Shown in pieces: positions 24,403 to 30,331 of a stretch of DNA of 30,331 bases. Positions within the stretch are counted from its first letter, which is position 1. Each line of letters opens with the position of its first letter. The notes below the pieces were generated by a model that saw only the letters and a list, made by a program, of their open reading frames with translations, was not told the DNA's origin and searched no databases. The stretch spans positions 1-30,331 of the forward strand of contig UREV01000023.1 in assembly GCA_900546925.1 (NCBI GenBank), written 5' to 3'. Both the position numbers and the translations under genes were made by a program. This DNA is from an uncultured Bacteroides sp. GTDB lineage: Bacteria > Bacteroidota > Bacteroidia > Bacteroidales > UBA932.

Positions 24403-24446
24403 CCAGATAGGATTTTGCATATACGCATTATCCTATCTGGTTTCAT
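24403..24446 (+). terminator. Terminator of the replication module
   Basis: CCAGATAGGAT at 24403-24413 and ATCCTATCTGG at 24430-24440 form a perfect 11-bp stem followed by TTTCATT. It separates the replication module from the restriction-modification operon, which then needs its own promoter (weak candidate TAACTTTA at 24509-24516). Confidence 0.65.
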
Positions 24447-24537
24447 TATTTATTAACGCATTGCATCAGAAAATAGACTTGGAAAGGCATTATATACACA
24501 AAAAGTGCTAACTTTACCGTTAAAATTTCCAAAAACA

Positions 24538-25206
24538 GTGGCAAAACAAATAAAATCTAAACAAAGAGTCGCAGAACATGGCGAAGTCTTCACTGCTGAA
24601 CGCGAAGTCAATGCTATGCTCGATTTGGTGAAGCCTGAATGCCTTCGCCCCGATTCTCGCTTCCTTGAGCCCGCCTGTGGAGATGGAAACTTCCTCTCAG
24701 CTATACTTGAACGTAAACTTAAAGAGATTCGCCGCAAATACAAATCATCAGTGCGAGACTACGAGTATTACTCCGTTATCGCTATCGGTAGTCTATATGG
24801 AGTAGATATCATGCAGGATAATGTTGAGATCTGCCGCCAGCGCCTTTTCAAAATTTGGGACAAGCAATACAAGTCAGTATGTAAATCGGACTGCTCCGAA
24901 GAAATGCGTGATGCTATCAGGTTTATTATTGCTCGTAATATCGTGTGCGGAAATGCACTAACCTTGATGTGTGTAGACGATAAGGGAAATGATACTGATG
25001 TGCCAATCGTGTTTTCAGAGTGGAGTCCAGTTATGAAGCCTATGGTTCAACGTCAAGATTTTACATTTGAAGAAATACTTCGCAAGAATCAAGAGGAGAA
25101 TCCAAACGATGCAAAACTCATAGATGACAGCGAATTCACTGACTCTGAGGGTCACTTCATCGCAAGATACACAACCCATTATAAAAAAGTACAGCAGAAT
25201 GGATAA
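24538..25206 (+). CDS. Small methyltransferase-like subunit of the R-M system
   Basis: 222 residues from a GTG at 24538, where the conserved KQRVAEHGEVFT segment begins soon after; a GTG at 24505 is possible. FLEPACGDGNFL (residues 42-53) is the S-adenosylmethionine motif I of N6-adenine methyltransferases, and NIVCGNALT follows, but there is no NPPY catalytic motif in the ORF. So it probably cannot methylate alone. It may bind cofactor, assist the larger methyltransferase or be a regulatory half. It overlaps that gene by 8 bp. Similar small 'subunit M' proteins accompany helicase-nuclease systems in other bacteria. Confidence 0.75.
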   Translation: MAKQIKSKQRVAEHGEVFTAEREVNAMLDLVKPECLRPDSRFLEPACGDGNFLSAILERKLKEIRRKYKSSVRDYEYYSVIAIGSLYGVDIMQDNVEICRQRLFKIWDKQYKSVCKSDCSEEMRDAIRFIIARNIVCGNALTLMCVDDKGNDTDVPIVFSEWSPVMKPMVQRQDFTFEEILRKNQEENPNDAKLIDDSEFTDSEGHFIARYTTHYKKVQQNG

Positions 25207-26722
25207 TGGTCTTTTCAATAGCGTCTACAACCCGGACGTACTTTCATGCATCGCAAATCTCAGTAATGATGAGGTATTCACCTCCCCTGAGATTGCAAAC
25301 AAGATGCTTGACCTCCTTCCGCAGGAATTATTTGAGAATCCGGACACAACATTTCTTGACCCAGCATGCAAGAGTGGTGTCTTTCTTCGTGAAATAGCAA
25401 AACGTCTAATTGTGGGTCTTGAACCGCAAATTCCGAATCTTGAGAAACGCCTTGAGCATATTTTTACGAAACAGCTTTACGGAATCTCTATTACCGAGTT
25501 GACCAGTCTCCTTTCTCGCCGAAGTGTTTACTGTAGCAAATATCCGAGTAGTCAGTTCTCAGTATACCAGTTTCCAGAGAAAAAGCCACAAGGAAATATC
25601 ATATTCCAAAAAATTAAACACACGTGGCAAAACGGTAAATGTCTTTTTTGCGGAGCAAGTCAGAGTGAATATGACCGCAGCTCAGATTTAGAGACATATG
25701 CATACCAGTTTATCCATATCAAGAACGCAGAAGATTTATTCAAGATGAAGTTTGATGTTATCATAAGCAACCCTCCATATCAACTGAGTGATGGCGGAAA
25801 TAGTAAAAGTGCCAAACCAATCTATCACTTGTTTGTTAACCAGGCAAAAAAGCTAAAGCCTCGCTACATATCTATGATTATTCCTTCAAGATGGTTTGTT
25901 GGAGGTAAGGGACTGGACGATTTTAGAAAGGAAATGCTGAATGACCATCGTATTTCAAAATTAGTGGATTATGAAAACTTCAAGGATGTATTCCCTGGCG
26001 TTGACCTTGCTGGTGGTGCATGTTATTTCCTTTGGGAGAGAGACAGAAGAGAATCTGAAAAGAATTGCGAAGTTTATAATTTTGGCATTCAAGAACCTGT
26101 ATCTCGTCCTTTAAATGAATTTGGTACATTTATTCGTCAAAATATGGCAATTGATATTGTCAAGAAGGTCCTGCAGAACTGTGGTACAAGTACTTTTCTT
26201 AACAAAAGAGTCTCAGCCAGAAAGCCATTTGGTCTTGATACTACATATCAGCCGAAAGAATCCGGAGTGCCATGCTATTTTATTCAGAAAATTGGAAAGA
26301 AATTTGCCGCACCATCCGATTTAATTGACAAAGGATATACGGATAAATGGAAGTTTTTAGCTCCAATGGCACCTATTGCAGGTCAGACTGACTTTTCAAG
26401 TGCTGTTGCATTTTACTCGGATAGGAATACAGTGATTGCAAAGCCTGGTGAAGTATCAACAGAATCATTTATCGTATTAGGCGCATTTAATACAGAAGAA
26501 GAAACGCGAAACTTTAAATCGTACATCTTCACAAAGACCGTACGTTTTTTGCTTCTTCAGGCAGTCGTATCACAGCACGTATCTAAGGATAATTTCTGCT
26601 TCATCCCTGATTTAGGGACCTACGATAGAATCTATACAGATGAATACCTTCGTGAACTTTGGGGTATAACAGACCCAGCAGAGTGCGAATACATAGACTC
26701 TCGAATCAGAGAAATAGAATAG
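25199..26722 (+). CDS. Eco57I-type N6-adenine DNA methyltransferase
   Basis: 507 residues from ATG 25199. Motif I is FLDPACKSGVFL (about 52-63), with Lys where Gly is common, and motif IV NPPYQ is at 191-195, so the N6-adenine catalytic site is complete. A CLFC pair (Cys148, Cys151) lies in an insertion before it. The C-terminal 200 residues (from about 325, FLNKRVSARKPFGL onward) look like a target-recognition domain. It should methylate the host at the system's site. The restriction subunit starts 2 bp after its stop. It has its own motif I, so it is not a frameshift half of the gene before it. Confidence 0.9.
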   Translation: MDNGLFNSVYNPDVLSCIANLSNDEVFTSPEIANKMLDLLPQELFENPDTTFLDPACKSGVFLREIAKRLIVGLEPQIPNLEKRLEHIFTKQLYGISITELTSLLSRRSVYCSKYPSSQFSVYQFPEKKPQGNIIFQKIKHTWQNGKCLFCGASQSEYDRSSDLETYAYQFIHIKNAEDLFKMKFDVIISNPPYQLSDGGNSKSAKPIYHLFVNQAKKLKPRYISMIIPSRWFVGGKGLDDFRKEMLNDHRISKLVDYENFKDVFPGVDLAGGACYFLWERDRRESEKNCEVYNFGIQEPVSRPLNEFGTFIRQNMAIDIVKKVLQNCGTSTFLNKRVSARKPFGLDTTYQPKESGVPCYFIQKIGKKFAAPSDLIDKGYTDKWKFLAPMAPIAGQTDFSSAVAFYSDRNTVIAKPGEVSTESFIVLGAFNTEEETRNFKSYIFTKTVRFLLLQAVVSQHVSKDNFCFIPDLGTYDRIYTDEYLRELWGITDPAECEYIDSRIREIE

Positions 26723-26724
26723 AC

Positions 26725-29640
26725 ATGGCAATAACTGATTTCTTCCCTCAACGCCCAGACGCCGTTCCTACGATATACGCCTATCGTCTTGTCGGAGTTG
26801 ATTCACATAAAGGCTATCTCAAGGTAGGATACACTGATCGTGATGTTGAGACCAGAGTAAAGGAACAAAGCAGTCAAATGCGTGTTCCTTATGAAATTGT
26901 TCTTAGGGAATCTGCAATGAGTAATGATGGTTCGTGCTTCACTGACCACGATGTTCATGCACTCCTTAAAAAGCAGGGCTGTCTTCAACTTTATGCTGGC
27001 GAGGATAAGAACGAATGGTTCAAGTGTTCCGTAAAGGATGTAAAGGCTGCAGTTGTGGCTCTCCAAACAGGTACTGCCAACATTGAAAAGCGCACCCAGT
27101 CGTTCAGTATGCGCCCAGAACAGGAACGGGCGGTGATGATGACTCAAAAATATTTCAATCAGCAAAAGATTGATGAGCCTGACCGTACTCCAAAATTCCT
27201 ATGGAATGCAAAAATGCGCTTTGGAAAGACCTTTGCAAGTTATCAGTTGGCAAAGAGAATGGGCTTCAAGCGCATACTTATCCTTACTTTCAAACCGGCA
27301 GTGGAATCTGCATGGAGGGATGACCTTGTAAGCCACGTGGATTTTGAAGGTTGGCAGTTCATTTCCAATAAGGACGCAAAGAACAACAGCCTAAATATTG
27401 ATCAAGAATATGCTCATGCCGACAAGTCTAAACCTATTGTAGTCTTCGGTTCATTCCAAGATATGCTTGGTACTGGCGATGGAGGTGGAATTAAGGCAAA
27501 GAACGAATTTATCCATACCGTATCTTGGGACCTTGTCATATTCGATGAATACCACTTCGGCGCTTGGCGAGAACGAGCAAAAGACTTGTTCGAGAAAGAA
27601 GATGAAGAGTCAGCTGTAGAGTTCGATGCAGAGAAATATCAGAAGGACGAGGCTGGTAACGCCATAAATGAATCATGGCTTCCTATCTCTACCAACCACT
27701 ATCTATATCTTTCCGGTACTCCATTCCGCGCAATCAATAGTGGTGAGTTTATCGAGGAACAGATATTCAACTGGACATATTCAAACGAGCAAGAAGCAAA
27801 AGCCAATTGGAAGGGCAGCAATAATCCATATGCTGCTCTCCCACGAATGGTTATGCTCACCTATAGGATGCCGGACGAGATTCAGGATGTTGCCAAAAAC
27901 ACAGAGTTCGATGAATTCGATTTTAATGTGTTCTTCAGTGCAGAAGGGACTGGCCCAAAGGCAAAGTTTAAATATGAAAACGAGGTCCAGAAATGGCTCA
28001 ATCTTATACGAGGAGGTTATCTTCCTTCAAGCATCGATGATTTGAAATTAGGTCAGGACAAACGTCCACCTATGCCGTTCTCTGACGTGCGACTTCTCAA
28101 CGTTCTTTCGCACACACTCTGGTTCTTGCCGAATGTTGCATCGTGCCACGCGATGGCCAATCTTCTCGCACAGAAGCAGAATGCCTTCTATCACGATTAC
28201 AAGGTAATTGTCTGTGCCGGCACTCAGGCTGGTATCGGTCTCGATGCCCTTATTCCGGTCCAGAATGCAATGGCCGACCCTCTCCAATCTAAAACCATCA
28301 CACTTTCATGCGGTAAACTTACAACTGGTGTGACAGTAAAGCCGTGGACAGGTATTTTCATGCTCCGTAATCTCAAGAGCCCTGAAACATATTTCCAATC
28401 TGCATTCCGTGTTCAGAGCCCGTGGGAAGTGAAAGATGACAATGGTAACAATGTCATTGTCAAGAACGAATGCTACGTATTTGATTTTGCACTTGATAGA
28501 GCGCTTCGCCAGATATCAGACTACAGCTGCCGCCTTGACATCAAAGAGGGTAATCCTGAAAAGAAAGTCGCTGACTTCATCAACTTTCTTCCAGTTCTCG
28601 CTTATGATGGCAGTACAATGCGTCAGGTGGACGCTCAGGATATCCTTGATATCGCCCTCGCCGGAACTTCGGCTACACTCCTCGCAAAACGCTGGGAGTC
28701 AGCGCTTCTTGTAAATGTCGACAATGACACCCTGAAACGAATTCTCGACAATCCGGAGGCAATGAAGGCGCTCATGAATATTGAGGGTTTCCGCAGCCTT
28801 AATAGTGATATCACTACGATTATCAACAAGTCCGAAGCACTAAAGAAAGCAAAGGCTAAAGATAAGAAGCCAAGTGAAAAAGAGAAAAAAGAGCTTAGTG
28901 CTGAGGAAAAGGAGATCAAGAGCAAACGCAAGCAGATTCAGGAAAAACTCATCAAGTTTGCTACTCGTATTCCTATCTTTATGTACCTTACAGACTATCG
29001 TGAGCGTTGTCTGAAGGATGTTATCACGCAGCTTGAGCCTGGCCTCTTCAAAAAGGTGACTGGTCTTAGCGTTGCCGACTTCAATATGCTCTGTACTTTG
29101 GGTGTATTCAATGCTCCATTGATGAATGATGCAATCTTCAAGTTCAAGAGATACGAAGATGCTAGCCTTGTTTATACTGGCATTGACAAGCATAAAGGTG
29201 AGGAAGTAGGTGGTTGGGACACCAGTCTCCGCCGCGAAGAGTACGAAAAGTTGTTCTTCAACCAGCAGGCATCAATGGCTACCCCGACTTACGGCACATA
29301 CATCGTAGAAGATAACGACAAGGAAGGTAGCGAACTGCAAGACAATAAAGTTGAGTATAAAAATGTATCCACTCCTGTTGCCACTCCGCCAACCAAGAAG
29401 CCAGTTGTATCTGGATATATGCCTTATGAAAAGAAGCCTTTACAGAAGACTAAATCAGAGGCAGAGAAATTGTTCGACAATGTGGGCGAAGGTACAGTTG
29501 TAACTCACAAGAAGTTCGGTATAGGTCAAATCACCAAGATTGATCGCAAAGCCCAGTATGTATTCGTAGCATTCAAAGATGGAGGCGAAAAGAAGTTCCT
29601 ATTCCCAGGTGCTTTCACATCAGGATTCTTGAGTTTGTAA
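26725..29640 (+). CDS. Restriction subunit: GIY-YIG nuclease fused to SF2 helicase
   Basis: 971 residues from ATG 26725, 2 bp after the methyltransferase. Residues about 15-110 form a T5orf172/MUG113 GIY-YIG-type nuclease: IYAY (17-20), YLKVGYT (31-37), Arg44, and a C-terminal NEWFK with Glu97. The superfamily 2 motor follows: Walker A NAKMRFGKT (Lys168), DEYH box (Asp274 to His277), SGTP (330-333), and motif V/VI region TTGVTVKPW and QSAFRVQSPW. A Lys/Glu coiled coil (about 700-740) and a small C-terminal Tudor-like beta domain (GTVVTHKKFGIGQITKID) complete it. It should translocate on and cut unmodified DNA. All catalytic motifs look intact. Confidence 0.9.
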   Translation: MAITDFFPQRPDAVPTIYAYRLVGVDSHKGYLKVGYTDRDVETRVKEQSSQMRVPYEIVLRESAMSNDGSCFTDHDVHALLKKQGCLQLYAGEDKNEWFKCSVKDVKAAVVALQTGTANIEKRTQSFSMRPEQERAVMMTQKYFNQQKIDEPDRTPKFLWNAKMRFGKTFASYQLAKRMGFKRILILTFKPAVESAWRDDLVSHVDFEGWQFISNKDAKNNSLNIDQEYAHADKSKPIVVFGSFQDMLGTGDGGGIKAKNEFIHTVSWDLVIFDEYHFGAWRERAKDLFEKEDEESAVEFDAEKYQKDEAGNAINESWLPISTNHYLYLSGTPFRAINSGEFIEEQIFNWTYSNEQEAKANWKGSNNPYAALPRMVMLTYRMPDEIQDVAKNTEFDEFDFNVFFSAEGTGPKAKFKYENEVQKWLNLIRGGYLPSSIDDLKLGQDKRPPMPFSDVRLLNVLSHTLWFLPNVASCHAMANLLAQKQNAFYHDYKVIVCAGTQAGIGLDALIPVQNAMADPLQSKTITLSCGKLTTGVTVKPWTGIFMLRNLKSPETYFQSAFRVQSPWEVKDDNGNNVIVKNECYVFDFALDRALRQISDYSCRLDIKEGNPEKKVADFINFLPVLAYDGSTMRQVDAQDILDIALAGTSATLLAKRWESALLVNVDNDTLKRILDNPEAMKALMNIEGFRSLNSDITTIINKSEALKKAKAKDKKPSEKEKKELSAEEKEIKSKRKQIQEKLIKFATRIPIFMYLTDYRERCLKDVITQLEPGLFKKVTGLSVADFNMLCTLGVFNAPLMNDAIFKFKRYEDASLVYTGIDKHKGEEVGGWDTSLRREEYEKLFFNQQASMATPTYGTYIVEDNDKEGSELQDNKVEYKNVSTPVATPPTKKPVVSGYMPYEKKPLQKTKSEAEKLFDNVGEGTVVTHKKFGIGQITKIDRKAQYVFVAFKDGGEKKFLFPGAFTSGFLSL

Positions 29641-29716
29641 CACCGAAAGTCTTTTACACTTACCAATCCTAACAAATTAAGAACAGGATATTATTCCTAC
29701 TGTCGATGCCTAATAT

Positions 29717-29755
29717 GAAATAAAGGGAAGGACTTATCGCCCCTCCCTTTATTTC
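29717..29755. terminator. Bidirectional terminator after the R-M operon
   Basis: GAAATAAAGGGA at 29717-29728 and TCCCTTTATTTC at 29744-29755 form a perfect 12-bp stem between two convergent genes. T-rich ends on both strands let it serve both. Its right arm touches the stop codon of the minus-strand gene. Confidence 0.7.
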
Positions 29756-30102
29756 TACTCCTCGACCTCTTTCCAAGCAAGATGTTTCTCAAGAGTCTCA
29801 CGGGCATAGATTGGCCGCATATGAACATCTGAATCAAATTCACCTTCTGGTACATCCGTATTCTGATATACTGTCAATCCAGGTGTACATTCTGCAAGTC
29901 TCAGCACTTGCTCAGGAGTGAGATGCATCTTGAACTCAGTTGTCAAGACATCTACCATGTCGCAGAAATAACTTAATACTTCATGTCTACCATAGCCGAT
30001 ATTCACCCAGCTATCGTTTTCCGGCTCCCTTTCAAGGTCAATGTGCCACATTTGTCCTTTTTCGGAAAAATCTAGAAACCAAGTTTTATTTTCATTTACC
30101 AT
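29755..30102 (-). CDS. Small hypothetical protein
   Basis: 115 residues, acidic, no signal peptide or membrane segment. The N-terminus (WFLDFSEKGQMWHIDLE then SWVNIGYGRHEVLSYFCDMVDVLT) suggests alternating strands and a helix; I do not recognise the family. It faces the restriction operon and shares its terminator. A minus-strand promoter lies upstream. It may be another cargo gene; an anti-restriction or regulatory role is possible but has no support beyond position. Confidence 0.65.
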   Translation of the reverse strand: MVNENKTWFLDFSEKGQMWHIDLEREPENDSWVNIGYGRHEVLSYFCDMVDVLTTEFKMHLTPEQVLRLAECTPGLTVYQNTDVPEGEFDSDVHMRPIYARETLEKHLAWKEVEE

Positions 30103-30131
30103 AATATTAGAATATTACACTTAATTTGTTA

Positions 30132-30163
30132 CGAATTTAACATACTCCAATAGTAATACCAAA
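30132..30163 (-). promoter_or_regulatory. Candidate promoter of the last minus-strand gene
   Basis: On the minus strand TTTG (plus 30160-30163) and TAAATTCG (plus 30132-30139) are 20 bases apart; one mismatch to the -7 consensus. Distance to the start codon is about 30 bases. The rest of 30164-30331 shows only a short AGAGGA/TCCTCT pair (30298-30303, 30315-30320) and no gene. Confidence 0.45.
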
Positions 30164-30331
30164 TGGGAATATATGCCAATATGCCATTACTAACGATATA
30201 CGTGCAGATGTTTCAGCAGATTAATCACTTCTTTCTGCGAAATTCAGAAAATAAAGGATAGCTAAGTGGATAATTATGCAGTGCCCGGCCTTGTTGGAGA
30301 GGATTGTGACGAGGTCCTCTTGAAGCATAGT

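Noticed and set aside
24538..26722. One methyltransferase gene split by a frameshift
   Set aside because: Each ORF has its own motif I and start, and the 8-bp overlap is typical of coupled genes, so they are two genes.
24538..29640. BREX or DISARM system
   Set aside because: No PglZ-like phosphatase, BrxL/Lon-like protein, PLD-type DrmC or DrmB is present; the helicase carries a fused GIY-YIG domain instead.

Overview
The window looks like chromosomal DNA of a Bacteroidales bacterium that carries an integrated mobile element on its right-hand side. The evidence is: several promoters of the Bacteroidetes type (TTTG, about 19 bases, then TAnnTTTG); SpI/SpII-type lipoproteins; a Bacteroidetes-type tyrosine recombinase; and DUF3853, VirE-N and DUF3987 genes typical of Bacteroides mobilizable elements. 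I cannot resolve the genus. I see no rRNA, tRNA, CRISPR array or transposase.

Layout. 1-1447 holds no convincing protein gene but is rich in structure: two near-identical 110-bp repeats with inverted ends, REP-like palindromes, a 16-bp tandem repeat, and a candidate small RNA (about 1048-1190) with a consensus promoter and a strong terminator. 1448-4875 has a small lipoprotein (minus), a divergent FKBP isomerase followed by two uncharacterised genes (one with a nuclease-like signature), and an AAA-type ATPase. 4878-6765 is a umuD-umuC SOS mutagenesis operon (minus) with a probable operator palindrome upstream. 6870-7050 has two more REP-like palindromes.

7146-15146 looks like one catabolic or scavenging locus. 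Two FAD-dependent oxidoreductases of the same family (plus strand) flank a three-gene minus-strand operon: a sodium/solute symporter, a histidine acid phosphatase (MINPP/phytase clan) lipoprotein and a calcineurin-like phosphoesterase lipoprotein. The simplest model is removal of phosphate from an organophosphate outside the cytoplasm, uptake of the product and intracellular oxidation; the substrate is unknown. 15322-16927 is a tightly overlapping operon of a cytidylate-kinase-like protein with LrgA and LrgB membrane proteins.

From 17119 rightward the DNA is accessory: a complete tyrosine recombinase, an AT-rich cargo gene for a membrane-anchored 746-residue protein of unknown function, a DUF3853/small ORF/VirE-N/DUF3987 replication module, and then a three-gene restriction-modification operon (small methyltransferase-like subunit, Eco57I-type methyltransferase, and a GIY-YIG nuclease fused to a superfamily 2 helicase). 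A short minus-strand hypothetical gene closes the window. No relaxase or conjugation gene is visible, so the element's far end lies outside the window or it is a non-conjugative island. The restriction system and the 746-residue protein are the likeliest cargo functions, probably in defence.
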